A DNA stretch of 64,000 nucleotides from Plantibacter flavus (GCF_900177615.1 NZ_FXAP01000002.1:124001-188000); one strand, 5' to 3'; numbered from the stretch's first letter, positions 32,619-41,037 are shown. Program-made: numbers and translations. Notes: a model not told the origin generated them from the letters alone.

Positions 32619-32728
32619 GCGAGGCGCGTAGCATCATCCTTGCCGGGCTCCCTCGCCCGGTTGTGGCCCAGACCCCGCCGCCGCTTGAGCCGGCACTCGG
32701 GTGTCTGGAACGCGGCGGCGGGGCTGGG
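32619..32728. repeat. Hairpin element, copy 2
   Basis: Same order of parts as copy 1: CGCGTAGCATC, GGGCTCCCTCGCCCGG, left arm CCCAGACCCCGCCGC (32667-32681) and right arm GCGGCGGGGCTGGG (32715-32728). Differences in the loop (CACTCGGGTGTCTGGAACGC) leave the arms intact, which suggests the stem is kept by selection or by recent duplication. Confidence 0.75.
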
Positions 32729-32775
32729 ACTCTGCGTCGGCGACGGCCCGCAAAACGCACAGCCCGGTGCCTGGT

Positions 32776-33744
32776 TCAGGCGCGGTAGTGCGCCGCCAGG
32801 CGCTCGAGGCCCTCGTCGATCGAGACCGCCGGCGTCCAGTGCAAGGCCGCGCGGGTCTGACGCTGGTCGAACCAGTGAGCGGTCGACAGCTGTTCCGCGA
32901 GGAAGCGCGTCATCGGCGGCTCATCGGCGCCGGGGCGGATGCTCCACAGGCGCTCGACGAGCCCACCGGCAGCTCGGGCGACGCCGGCGGGGATGCTGAA
33001 AGCGGGCGGCTTCACGCCGGCGGCACGGCAGATGCCCACGAGCAGCTCGCCGACCGGACGCGGCTCACCGTTCGTCACCACGAACGCGCGACCGTGTGCC
33101 GTGTCCGCATGCTCGAGTGCCGCGGCGATGGCCGACGACGCGTTCGCGACGTACGTGCTGTCAATGAGGGCGGTGCCGTCGTCGAGCAGCGGCAGGCGGC
33201 CGCGGCGCGCGCGGTCCACGATGCGCTCGACGAGCTGCGGGTCGCCCGGACCCCAGACGAGGTGCGGCCGCACGACGACGACTGCGAAGCCGCGACGGTC
33301 CCGCGCGAGGGCGTGCAGTTCGCCCTGCGCCTTCGTCCGCGCGTACTCCCCGCGTGCCGCGTCCGGGTCGGCCGGCTCCGCACCGACACCCACGAGCGCC
33401 GAGCCACCGTGCGCGACGGACGGCGAGGAGATGTGGACGAACCGTGAGACGCCCGCGGTCTCGGCCGCGTCGAGGACGACCTCGGCCCCGGCGACGTTGA
33501 CGCGTTCGAACTCCGCCGGATCACCAGCCAACGAGACCTTCGCGGCCAGATGCACGACCGCGTCGACACCGTCCATCGCCGACTCGACGACGGCTGCGTC
33601 GGTGATGGATCCGCGCACCTCCTCGACGTCGGTGAGTGCCGACGGTCCACGCTGCAACACCCGGACCCGATGTCCGCCGCGGAGCAGCTCGAGGGCGACC
33701 TCGCGGCCGAGCATGCCGCTCGCGCCGGTGACGAGGACGGTCAC
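32776..33744 (-). CDS. oleD: OleD: NAD(P)H-dependent 2-alkyl-3-ketoalkanoate reductase
   Basis: A 322-residue extended SDR of the 3-beta-HSD-like group. The nucleotide motif is VTGASGMLGREVA, DxVVHLAAKVS follows, and the active-site Tyr-x-x-x-Lys is YARTKAQGE. In olefin synthesis OleD reduces the beta-ketoacid made by OleA to the 2-alkyl-3-hydroxyalkanoate. Identity rests on the fold plus the gene order oleA-oleBC-oleD. The GTG start overlaps the oleBC TGA (GTGA), indicating coupled translation. A cytosolic enzyme expected to join the OleBCD assembly. Confidence 0.9.
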   Translation of the reverse strand: MTVLVTGASGMLGREVALELLRGGHRVRVLQRGPSALTDVEEVRGSITDAAVVESAMDGVDAVVHLAAKVSLAGDPAEFERVNVAGAEVVLDAAETAGVSRFVHISSPSVAHGGSALVGVGAEPADPDAARGEYARTKAQGELHALARDRRGFAVVVVRPHLVWGPGDPQLVERIVDRARRGRLPLLDDGTALIDSTYVANASSAIAAALEHADTAHGRAFVVTNGEPRPVGELLVGICRAAGVKPPAFSIPAGVARAAGGLVERLWSIRPGADEPPMTRFLAEQLSTAHWFDQRQTRAALHWTPAVSIDEGLERLAAHYRA

Positions 33745-36419
33745 GGGGCGCTCAGCCGTTCACCGGCCAGGATGCCTTCCGCCCACACCGACAAGCGGGT
33801 GCGATCGATCTTGGAGTTGTGGCGGATGTCGGTCGGCAGCTCGGGGACCACGAAGACGGCGACGAGCGGCTGCGGTGAGGCGTCCCGCACCTGTGCTGCG
33901 AGCTGGGCCTCGGCGAGCTGGACCCGCTTCGTTCCCGGGTTCGTCTCGACGATCGCGACGCACTGGCGGAGGCCCTCGGGACCGACGCCCACGACGGCGG
34001 CGCGGCGGACGAGCGGCACCGTCTCGATCGCCTGCTCCGGTCCGACCGGAGCGATCGGTCCGTCCTGGGTGGAGATCACGTGCGGCAGACGGCCCTCGAT
34101 CCAGAGGCGACCATCGTCATCGAGACGCCCGACATCGCCGGTGCGGTGCCAGCGTCCGTCATCGGCGACGTCGCGGACGGCGGCCCGGTCGGTCAGCCAG
34201 AGCCGGTCGTACTGCGACTTGAGGTGCTCCGCCGAGATGATGACCTCGCCCAGGCGGTCCGCGTCCTGCGTCGGCGCACCCGTCGCACGTCCGGCCTCGT
34301 CGAGCGGGCTGATGCGCACGTCGACGCCGCCGATGGGAGTCCCGACGCACACACCCGTGTGCCCGGTGTCCTCGTCGGGCAGCGTGTCGAGGGTGATGTC
34401 CGAGACGAGCAGGCACTCGGTCATGCCGTACACCGCGTGCGCGGACGCATTGGGCAGGACACCCACGAGTGCCGTGAGGAGCTGGCGACTGACGGGTGCG
34501 CCCGTCGAAAGCACGGTCCTGACGCCCTGGAGCGCCTGTCGGTCCGTACTGTCGAGCGCGTCGGCGGTCGCGACCACGTTCAGGATGGCGGCGGGCGAGA
34601 GGAAGACGATGTCGGCGTCCGTCTCCGCCACGGCGGCGGCGACCGCTCGAGCGGTGAGCGTCCGGGGTGCCGAGATGTCCATCTCCGGCGTCGAGGAACG
34701 GGCTCCGAGCGCCGGGCCGAGCAGCGCGAACGGCGCGAATCCGGTGACGAGACCCGACTCCGCGGTGATCGCGAAGTGCTCCGAGAGGACGTCGCGCAAC
34801 GACGACAGCTGGGCGTGGGTGTACGTCACGCCCTTCGCCGGGCCGGTCGACCCGGAGGTGTAGAGGATCGCCGCGAGGTCGGTCGGGCCGGGTTCGCTGG
34901 GCAGCTCAGGCGTCGTGCGGGTGTCGAGCAGGTCCTTGAGGCTGTGCGAGACGCCGAGGGCCGTTGCGGTCGCGCCGGGGAGGCGGGCCGCGGAGATCTT
35001 CACACCCGGCCAACCGAGCGCACGCGCGGCGGCGAGCCCCTTGGTCTCGCCGATGACGTACGCGGGCCACGCGCCTCGGACCGCACGGTGGAGGCCCTTG
35101 ACGCCGAGACCGGCGTCGGCGACGACCACGACCGCGCCGATGCGCAGGCAGGCGTAGATCACGGCGGTGAGCGTGGCACCGGGCGTGACGAGCAGCGAGA
35201 CGCGGTCGCCGCGCCGGACACCGATGCGGTGCAGGCCGGCGGCCAGGCGTGCCACGCGGTCGTCGAGCTGCCGCCAGCTGACGCGACGTGCCGCACCCGA
35301 ACCCCGCTGTTCGACGATCGCATCGCTGTCGTCGGTGCGTCGCTCGTCCAGTCGTCGCCAGAGTGGTTCGAAGTCGGGCTGCTCGGCCGCACCGGCGGCG
35401 GAGTCCACCGGCGCCGCTGCGACCGGCGCACCCTCCGGCAGCCGGTCGTCGAGCCACGTGAGCAGCGACTCGGCTACCGGGGCGTCCTCGATGACGAGGT
35501 GCCCGGCACCGGCGAACCGGTGCACCTCGGCGTGCGGGAGGCGGTCGGCGAGGTCGTCGAGGTAGCGGTCGCTGAAGATCGGGTCGCGCGGACCCCACAG
35601 CATGAGCGCCGGGACGCGGAGCTGGGCGACGTCGTCGGCGAGGCGCTCGAGACGCGGGAAGCTGACATGCTCCGGGGCCGCCGGGATGTCGGCGACGAAC
35701 GCGCCGATGCCGCGACGGCGCGCGGGCGCGGAGTACGGGCTGCGGTACGCGTCGCGGACGTCGCGGTCGAGCGGCGGGGACGCGAGCGACAGCGTCGTGT
35801 CGAGGAAGGCGGTGGTCTGCACCGAACCGGCACCGAGCATGCCGCGAGCACCTGCGAGCCGCAGGGGTGCGGGGATCGGGGTGCCCTCCGGGTGGTGCAC
35901 GGCCGTGTTGAGCAGCATCGACCCGACGAGGAGCTCAGGGTGCTCGGTGGCCCAGCCGAGTGAGATGACGCCGCCCCAGTCGTGACCGAGGGTGACGACG
36001 GGACCGATGAGTCCGAGCGCTTCGGAGAAGGCTGCGAGGTCGGCGATCCGCTGTTCGAGCGTGCGGGTGACCTCGGTGCGCTCGGACCAGCCCATCTCGA
36101 GCTGGTCGACGGCGACGACGCGCCAGGCGGTCCCGCCGGCCTGGGCCTGCTCGACGGACCGGGTGACGAGCGAGCGCCAGAGGTACGACCAGGTCGGGTT
36201 ACCGTGGACGGCGAGGACGGTGCCGACCGGTTCGACACCGGCTTCGCTGAGCGCGTCGGCGGTGTCGAGGTAGTGCCAGTTCCTCGTCACGCCGTCGTCC
36301 GCCAGGCGACCGGGGACTTCGATGCGTCGCGAGTACCGCGCGGGCAGGCCGGGCAGACCGGCGGCGCGCACGCCCATCGTCCGCAGTCCGACGTTCGCGG
36401 CGACCGTGCCCGCTACCAC
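33741..36419 (-). CDS. oleBC: OleBC fusion: beta-lactone decarboxylase and beta-lactone synthetase
   Basis: An 892-residue fusion. Residues about 25-330 are OleB, a haloalkane-dehalogenase-like hydrolase: VHGNPTWSYLWRSLV, nucleophile Asp147 in LGHDWGG and His307 in GAGHLVIEDAP. An Ala/Pro linker (330-348) leads to OleC, an acyl-CoA-synthetase-fold enzyme: AILYTSGSTGPAKGVTYTH (521 on), MTECLLVSD, and WHRTGDVGRLDDDGRLWIEGRLPHVI. OleC closes the beta-hydroxy acid to a beta-lactone with ATP; OleB decarboxylates it to a cis-olefin. Fusion is the usual actinobacterial form (Micrococcus luteus). The GTG at 36419 overlaps the oleA stop; an ATG at 36377 is an alternative. Confidence 0.9.
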   Translation of the reverse strand: MVAGTVAANVGLRTMGVRAAGLPGLPARYSRRIEVPGRLADDGVTRNWHYLDTADALSEAGVEPVGTVLAVHGNPTWSYLWRSLVTRSVEQAQAGGTAWRVVAVDQLEMGWSERTEVTRTLEQRIADLAAFSEALGLIGPVVTLGHDWGGVISLGWATEHPELLVGSMLLNTAVHHPEGTPIPAPLRLAGARGMLGAGSVQTTAFLDTTLSLASPPLDRDVRDAYRSPYSAPARRRGIGAFVADIPAAPEHVSFPRLERLADDVAQLRVPALMLWGPRDPIFSDRYLDDLADRLPHAEVHRFAGAGHLVIEDAPVAESLLTWLDDRLPEGAPVAAAPVDSAAGAAEQPDFEPLWRRLDERRTDDSDAIVEQRGSGAARRVSWRQLDDRVARLAAGLHRIGVRRGDRVSLLVTPGATLTAVIYACLRIGAVVVVADAGLGVKGLHRAVRGAWPAYVIGETKGLAAARALGWPGVKISAARLPGATATALGVSHSLKDLLDTRTTPELPSEPGPTDLAAILYTSGSTGPAKGVTYTHAQLSSLRDVLSEHFAITAESGLVTGFAPFALLGPALGARSSTPEMDISAPRTLTARAVAAAVAETDADIVFLSPAAILNVVATADALDSTDRQALQGVRTVLSTGAPVSRQLLTALVGVLPNASAHAVYGMTECLLVSDITLDTLPDEDTGHTGVCVGTPIGGVDVRISPLDEAGRATGAPTQDADRLGEVIISAEHLKSQYDRLWLTDRAAVRDVADDGRWHRTGDVGRLDDDGRLWIEGRLPHVISTQDGPIAPVGPEQAIETVPLVRRAAVVGVGPEGLRQCVAIVETNPGTKRVQLAEAQLAAQVRDASPQPLVAVFVVPELPTDIRHNSKIDRTRLSVWAEGILAGERLSAP

Positions 36420-37438
36420 GCGAGTTCCATGAGGCCGGTGTTCAACCCCGAGCCGACGCCCATGAGGAGGACGCGGTCGCCCTTGTTCAGGGTCGACTGC
36501 TGGTCGGCGAGGGTGATCGGGATGGAGGCCGGTCCGACGTTGCCGAGATAGGGGTAGGTGACGGGCACGCGACTGCGGTCGAGGGATGCGGCCTTCACCA
36601 TGGAGTCCGTATGGATGGACGACACCTGGTGGGTGATGTAGCGGTCCATCTTCGACCACCGCCATGAGTCGCCGGCGGCTTCCTTCCAGGCGGAGACGAC
36701 GAGGTCGAGCCCGCCCTTGAGGAGTGCTCGGGCATCGGTGAACATGCCGTCGACGCTGCCGACGCAGAGGTGGTTGAACTCCGTCGCGGCGCGGGTCACG
36801 CCGCCGAGGATGCGGTGCCCCTCGGGGTGGCGGTCGGCCGGCCCGATGACGGCGGCGGCGGCCCCGGAGCCGAGGGTGAGGGAGGCGAACTCGCTCATGA
36901 AGTCGTCGCGGTCGATGGTGCTGCCGCTGAGGCGCTCGATGGTGTTGGCGTGCACCTCGCTCGCGTCCTCGCCGTTGACGATGAGCGCGTACTCGATCTG
37001 GCCGGACTGGATCATCGCGGCCGCCATCGTCATGCCGGTCACGAACCCGAGGCAGGCGTTGGCGATGTCGAAGTTGATGGCCGAGCTCGGGAGGCCGAGG
37101 CCGTCGTGGATACGGACGGCGACGGAGGGCTCCAGGTGCTGCCTCGTGACCGAGGTGTTGATCATGAGCCCGATCTGTGAGGGCGAGATACCGGCCTCGG
37201 CGAGCGCGCGGCGACCGGCCGACACCGTGGCGTCGTCCGAATTCTCGCCCGGTCCCCAGTGTCGTCGCTCGACCACACCGGCGACGCGTCGCAGGATGCC
37301 CTTCGGGAGGCGGGCGCGTTTCATCGCGGCCGCGAGGCCCTCTTCGATCTCGACCGAGGTCACCACTGCGGACGGCAGCGTGCTCGCCACCGACAACATG
37401 GCCACATTGTCGAATCGGGTAGTTGCGTTTCCGGTCAC
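36413..37438 (-). CDS. oleA: OleA: acyl-CoA head-to-head condensing thiolase
   Basis: A 341-residue thiolase-superfamily enzyme. The active site is complete: Cys129 in NFDIANACLGFVTGM, Glu103 in RQHLEPSVAVRIHDGLGL (the OleA-specific glutamate), His270 in YITHQVSS and Asn300 in YPYLGNVGPASIP. OleA joins two fatty acyl-CoA chains by non-decarboxylative Claisen condensation to a 2-alkyl-3-ketoacid, the first step of long-chain olefin synthesis. The GTG start at 37438 follows GGAGGAATC; longer frames upstream run into the abiF leader. First gene of oleA-oleBC-oleD. Confidence 0.92.
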   Translation of the reverse strand: MTGNATTRFDNVAMLSVASTLPSAVVTSVEIEEGLAAAMKRARLPKGILRRVAGVVERRHWGPGENSDDATVSAGRRALAEAGISPSQIGLMINTSVTRQHLEPSVAVRIHDGLGLPSSAINFDIANACLGFVTGMTMAAAMIQSGQIEYALIVNGEDASEVHANTIERLSGSTIDRDDFMSEFASLTLGSGAAAAVIGPADRHPEGHRILGGVTRAATEFNHLCVGSVDGMFTDARALLKGGLDLVVSAWKEAAGDSWRWSKMDRYITHQVSSIHTDSMVKAASLDRSRVPVTYPYLGNVGPASIPITLADQQSTLNKGDRVLLMGVGSGLNTGLMELAW

Positions 37439-37610
37439 GATTCCTCCGTGCCTCTGACCAGGCAGTCTTGACCGCCAGCGTCTGACGGTACTCCTCCACC
37501 CTGAACGTGGACGAATCGTGTCCCCGTTGTTGACAGCGGGCGCCCAGCCGGACAGCGCGACCGCGAACTGTCCACAAGCATGTTCGCCACGGGATGGGCC
37601 TGTTACGATT

Positions 37611-37683
37611 GTCCTAACAGTTCCCCCCGGGGATCCTGCAGTGTCCTTCAGCGGATGCCGGGATCGGTCGGGGGGCCTTTTTG
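37611..37683 (+). ncRNA. Candidate structured RNA upstream of abiF (abiF-RNA-like)
   Basis: About 70 bases with nested pairing: outer CCCCCCG (37623-37629) with CGGGGGG (37669-37675), middle GATCC (37632-37636) with GGATC (37661-37665), inner GTGTCC (37641-37646) with GGATGC (37653-37658, two G-U pairs) closing a six-base loop. The 3' side ends in CC and TTTTT (37678-37682), so it would terminate there. TACGAT at 37604-37609 is a plausible -10 giving a start near 37616. The last 15 bases of the stem (37663-37677) recur exactly at 37685-37699, just before the abiF start. Structured RNAs are known upstream of abiF genes; membership of that family is inferred. Confidence 0.68.
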
Positions 37684-37700
37684 TATCGGTCGGGGGGCCA

Positions 37701-38378
37701 TTGTCGACGCACGCGGCGGGCGGGGGCAAACGCTCACTTTCGATCTCTGAGCAAGTCGGGTTGCTCGAAGCCCGGGGACTCGTCGACGAGGCGGGCCATC
37801 TCCCCCGCGCTCGCATGACACACGGCTACTTCCGGCTCTCTGGGTACTGGCGGTATTTCCAGATCGATCCGAGTGCAGGGAGGAACGCATTCCTTCATGG
37901 CACGGAGTTCTTGGAGGTCCTCGACATCTACCGCCTCGACGCTGAGCTTCGGAACCTCCTGCTCGAAGGCATCTCCGAGGTCGAAGTGGCGCTCCGTGCG
38001 TCGTTGATCGCAAATCTGTGCACACCGGGCGGCCTGGGGACCGAGTATCTCCAGGAGACGACCTACTCGGACAGAGTCGATGCCAGCGGGAGAAGCCACC
38101 GAGCGAAACTGCTCTCAGACATTCGCGACGTGTGCGCGCACCACAGCCGCATCTGGAACCGGCCTGTCCAACAGGATCAGCCACGATTGTTCTCCGGAGC
38201 GTTTCCGCCTGGAGTCGGGCCTCGCGACTTCGTCGGCGCACCGTGGGGCGTCATCTCCGTCCTCGGGCACATGGTCATGCAGGTCCGCAACGACACCACG
38301 TTCGCGGACGCGGTTCACCGCTTGGTGACGAGCAACTCCTTGTACTGGCAGGGGGTCTCGGATCCCAGCGACGCGTGA
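37701..38378 (+). CDS. AbiF/Abi_2-family HEPN protein
   Basis: A 225-residue Abi_2 protein. Conserved parts are GYFRLSGYWRYFQ (44-53), the helical FLEVLDIYRLDAELRNLLLEGISEVEVALRASLIANL, and LLSDIRDVCAHHSRIWNRPV, where Arg142 and His147 form the RxxxxH ribonuclease motif of HEPN domains. RNDTTF near 196 is also typical. Abi_2 proteins are abortive-infection effectors, and AbiF is considered related to the ancestor of Cas13. The TTG at 37701 follows a G-rich ribosome site within the second copy of a 15-bp repeat shared with the upstream RNA; no better start exists downstream before the conserved region. The RNA is probably its partner or antitoxin. Confidence 0.85.
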   Translation: MSTHAAGGGKRSLSISEQVGLLEARGLVDEAGHLPRARMTHGYFRLSGYWRYFQIDPSAGRNAFLHGTEFLEVLDIYRLDAELRNLLLEGISEVEVALRASLIANLCTPGGLGTEYLQETTYSDRVDASGRSHRAKLLSDIRDVCAHHSRIWNRPVQQDQPRLFSGAFPPGVGPRDFVGAPWGVISVLGHMVMQVRNDTTFADAVHRLVTSNSLYWQGVSDPSDA

Positions 38379-38460
38379 CCATCCCGCGCGAATGCCTCAC
38401 GAGCCATGCGGTTAGCAGTGGCACTGCCACGCGCGCAGGTCGCCGCAGTAGCCTGTGGGG

Positions 38461-39687
38461 ATGACCACCCGCCGCACCCTCGACCAGTCCTCCAAGCTGA
38501 AAAGCGTCCTCTATGAGATCCGGGGGAAGGCCCTCGTCGAGGCCGTGCGTCTCGAGGCCGACGGGCATCGCATCCTCAAGCTCAACACCGGCAACCCCGC
38601 CATCTTCGACTTCGAGGCTCCGCACCAGATCGTGCGCGACATGATCGCCGCGCTCCCCCACTCCCACGGGTACAGCGACAGCCGTGGCATCCTCTCCGCG
38701 CGCCAGGCCGTCTCCTACCGCTACGAGGAGATGGAGGGGTTCCCCCGGGTCGACCCGGAGTGGGTGTTCCTCGGCAACGGCGTCTCCGAGCTGATCACGA
38801 TGACGATGCAGGCCCTCCTCGACGACGGCGACGAGGTGCTCATCCCCGCACCCGACTACCCGCTGTGGACGGCGATGACGAGCCTCGCGGGTGGCACGCC
38901 GGTGCACTACCGCTGCGACGAGGAGGCGGACTGGGCGCCCGACATCGAGGACATCCGCTCCAAGATCACGCCGAACACCAAGGCGATCGTCATCATCAAC
39001 CCGAACAACCCCACGGGTGCTGTGTACTCCCGCGAGGTGCTGGAGCAGATCGCGGGGGTCGCACGCGAGCACGGGCTGCTGCTGCTCGCCGACGAGATCT
39101 ACGACCGCATCCTGTACGACGACGCCGTCCACATCCCGATGGCGACCGTCGCCCCCGATCTCCTCTGCCTCACGTTCAACGGCCTGTCGAAGACCTACCG
39201 GGTCGCCGGCTACCGGTCCGGCTGGCTCGTGATCACGGGACCACGTGACCACGCGCGCGGCTTCCTCGAGGGCATCAACCTCCTGGCGTCCACGCGTCTG
39301 TGCCCCAACGTGCCGGCGCAGCACGCCGTGCAGGCGGCGCTCTCCGGCGTGCAGTCGATCGACGCCCTCATCGCACCGAGCGGCCGCCTCCTCGAACAGC
39401 GCGACGCCACCTGGGCCGGCCTCAACTCGATCCCCGGTGTCTCGTGCACCAAGCCGATGGGTGCGCTCTACGCCTTCCCGCGCCTCGACCCGGAGGTCCA
39501 CGAGATCCACGACGACGAGCTGCTCGTCCACGATCTGCTCGTGGCGGAGCACATCCTGCTGGTCCAGGGCACGGGCTTCAACTGGCCGGACCCTGACCAC
39601 CTGCGGGTCGTCACCCTGCCGGAGGAGCGCGTCCTCACCGACGCGATCGAGCGGCTCGGCAACTTCCTGTCCTCCTACAAGCAGTAG
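38461..39687 (+). CDS. alaA: Glutamate-pyruvate (alanine) aminotransferase
   Basis: A 408-residue class I PLP aminotransferase highly similar to E. coli AlaA throughout: SSKLKSVLYEIRGKALVEAVRLEADGHRILKLNTGNPA, GYSDSRGILSARQAVSYRY, GNGVSELITMTMQALLDDGDEVLIPAPDYPLW, INPNNPTGAVYS, LLLLADEIYDRILYDDA and the PLP lysine in TFNGLSKTYRVAGYRSGW. It exchanges amino groups between alanine/pyruvate and glutamate/2-oxoglutarate. Cytoplasmic and monocistronic; a nested hairpin follows. Start at the ATG at 38461. Confidence 0.92.
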   Translation: MTTRRTLDQSSKLKSVLYEIRGKALVEAVRLEADGHRILKLNTGNPAIFDFEAPHQIVRDMIAALPHSHGYSDSRGILSARQAVSYRYEEMEGFPRVDPEWVFLGNGVSELITMTMQALLDDGDEVLIPAPDYPLWTAMTSLAGGTPVHYRCDEEADWAPDIEDIRSKITPNTKAIVIINPNNPTGAVYSREVLEQIAGVAREHGLLLLADEIYDRILYDDAVHIPMATVAPDLLCLTFNGLSKTYRVAGYRSGWLVITGPRDHARGFLEGINLLASTRLCPNVPAQHAVQAALSGVQSIDALIAPSGRLLEQRDATWAGLNSIPGVSCTKPMGALYAFPRLDPEVHEIHDDELLVHDLLVAEHILLVQGTGFNWPDPDHLRVVTLPEERVLTDAIERLGNFLSSYKQ

Positions 39688-39697
39688 GCGTCGACAA

Positions 39698-39779
39698 GCA
39701 GGAGGCGCGGCAGCAGGACATCAGCGCGGTAGCAGGACGTTCGCGAGCAGCGCGTCCTGCTGCCGGGCGGATCTCCTGC
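39698..39779. terminator. Nested terminator hairpin between alaA and the YitT-family gene
   Basis: GGTAGCAGGACG (39728-39739) pairs with CGTCCTGCTGCC (39753-39764), 11 Watson-Crick pairs and one G-U, with a 13-base loop. An outer GCAGGAG (39698-39704) can pair with CTCCTGC (39773-39779). It lies between convergent genes and can serve both. Confidence 0.7.
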
Positions 39780-39780
39780 G

Positions 39781-40449
39781 CTACACCCCGAGGTAGCGAC
39801 CCGGCCGGTGGTTCAGCGCGAGGATGAGGTTCAGCAGGACCGCACCGAGCGCCGAGACGAGCACGTTGAGCGGCGGCACGGCCACGAGCGACACGAGGAC
39901 GACCACGGTGTCGACGGCCATGAGGACGTAACCCGCGCGGATGCCGAACCGGTCCTGGAGGATCAGCGCGACGATGTTGAACCCACCGAGACTGGCTCGG
40001 TGTCGGAACAGGATGAGGATGCCGACGCCGCAGAGCACGTTGCCGACGACGGCCGCGTAGAACGGGTCGATGTGCCCGACCGGCAGGAACAGCGGGTGCA
40101 CCCCGGACAGGACGGACACGAGCACGATCGCGCCACCGCTCCGCAGCGTGAACAACCAGCCCTTGCCGCGGATCGCGAGCAGGAAGAACGGCAGGTTGAT
40201 CGCGATGAAGAGCACCGGGAACGGCACCGGTGCGAGGTAGCTGACGAGGAGCGACAGGCCGGCCGTCCCACCGGTCACCGCCGATCCCGCCTTCAGGATG
40301 AACAGCCCGAACGACACCACGGTGACGCCGACGAGCAGCCCGAGGATGTCCTCGACCACCCCGTGTCGAACCGGAGACGGCGCCGGGGCAGGTGTGGAGG
40401 GAGCCTGCTGCGCGCTCGACGGCGCGGTGCTCGGCTGCTGGGTGCTCAT
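39781..40449 (-). CDS. YitT-family (DUF161) membrane protein
   Basis: A 222-residue membrane protein. After a Pro/Ala/Gln-rich cytoplasmic start, five or six membrane segments follow, with VEDILGLLVGVTVVSFGLFILKAGSAVTGGTAGLSLLVSYL and VGNVLCGVGILILFRHRASLGGFNIVALILQDRFGIRAGYVLMAVDT matching the YitT/YczE fold. The transport substrate of this family is not established. It is divergent from an Lrp/AsnC regulator, which is a common partner, suggesting an amino-acid-related role and control. Confidence 0.83.
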   Translation of the reverse strand: MSTQQPSTAPSSAQQAPSTPAPAPSPVRHGVVEDILGLLVGVTVVSFGLFILKAGSAVTGGTAGLSLLVSYLAPVPFPVLFIAINLPFFLLAIRGKGWLFTLRSGGAIVLVSVLSGVHPLFLPVGHIDPFYAAVVGNVLCGVGILILFRHRASLGGFNIVALILQDRFGIRAGYVLMAVDTVVVLVSLVAVPPLNVLVSALGAVLLNLILALNHRPGRYLGV

Positions 40450-40540
40450 TCCGCCAACGATGCGTCAGCTCATCGTCTTGCGCAACACGAGTAGAGTGCA
40501 GTGGTCATCGTGCTCGATTCCCAGCCCGAGAGTGAGCAAC

Positions 40541-41032
40541 ATGCCTCATCCTGCGACCATCGACCACCTCGACGCGCGCATCCTGACCGCGCTCGACGAC
40601 GACCCGTCCATGACGGCGCTCGCCCTTGCACGCACCCTCGGCGTCGCAAGGAACACCGTCCACGCCCGTCTGCGCCGACTCGAGACGAGCGGTGCACTGG
40701 CCGCCCCGAGTCGCCGGGTGCGACTGTCGGCGCTGGGCTACCCGCTCACCGCGTTCATCGAGATCTCCATCCGCCAGGACCTCGCGATGGAGGCCTATGC
40801 GGCCCTCGAGTCGATCCCGGAGATCGTCGAGGTGCACGCGACCACCGGAGACGCCGACCTCTTCGCGAAGGTCGTCGCGCACGACACGGAGGACCTGCAC
40901 CGCATCGCCGGCGTGCTGCTCGCGGCTCCGGGCGTGGTCCGGACGAACACGAAGGTCTCACTCATCGAGGTCATCCCCTACCGCGCGTCGACCCTCCTCG
41001 ATCGCCTCGCCGAGGGGCCGTCAGCGCGCTGA
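40541..41032 (+). CDS. Lrp/AsnC-family regulator
   Basis: A 163-residue feast/famine regulator. The HTH is HLDARILTALDDDPSMTALALARTLGVARNTVHARLRRLETSGALAAPSRRV and the RAM ligand domain is FIEISIRQDLAMEAYAALESIPEIVEVHATTGDADLFAKVVAHDTEDLHRIAGVLLAAPGVVRTNTKVSLIEVIPYR. Lrp proteins bind amino acids and control transport or metabolism genes. It is divergent from the YitT-family gene and only 5 bp from the end of the convergent MFS gene. Confidence 0.88.
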   Translation: MPHPATIDHLDARILTALDDDPSMTALALARTLGVARNTVHARLRRLETSGALAAPSRRVRLSALGYPLTAFIEISIRQDLAMEAYAALESIPEIVEVHATTGDADLFAKVVAHDTEDLHRIAGVLLAAPGVVRTNTKVSLIEVIPYRASTLLDRLAEGPSAR

Positions 41033-41037
41033 AGCCG

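Larger units (their letters stand above)
32378..32775. other. Intergenic region, 398 bp, with two repeat copies
   Basis: No gene is supported. The region lies between the lipase start and the oleD stop, both minus strand, and holds two copies of a hairpin element (32445-32553 and 32619-32728) separated by 65 bp. The lipase promoter should be in the first 60 bp. Confidence 0.5.

Noticed and set aside
32445-32728. Insertion sequence remnants
   Set aside because: The two copies have inverted arms inside rather than at the ends, no target duplications and no transposase fragment.
36420-37577. 386-codon upstream extension of oleBC
   Set aside because: It overlaps oleA in another frame and has low-complexity Arg-rich sequence; homology to OleB begins only after 36377.
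37438-38378. abiF start upstream at 37518
   Set aside because: The extra N-terminus is translated through the structured RNA and its T tract and resembles no Abi_2 protein; TTG 37701 sits after a G-rich site.
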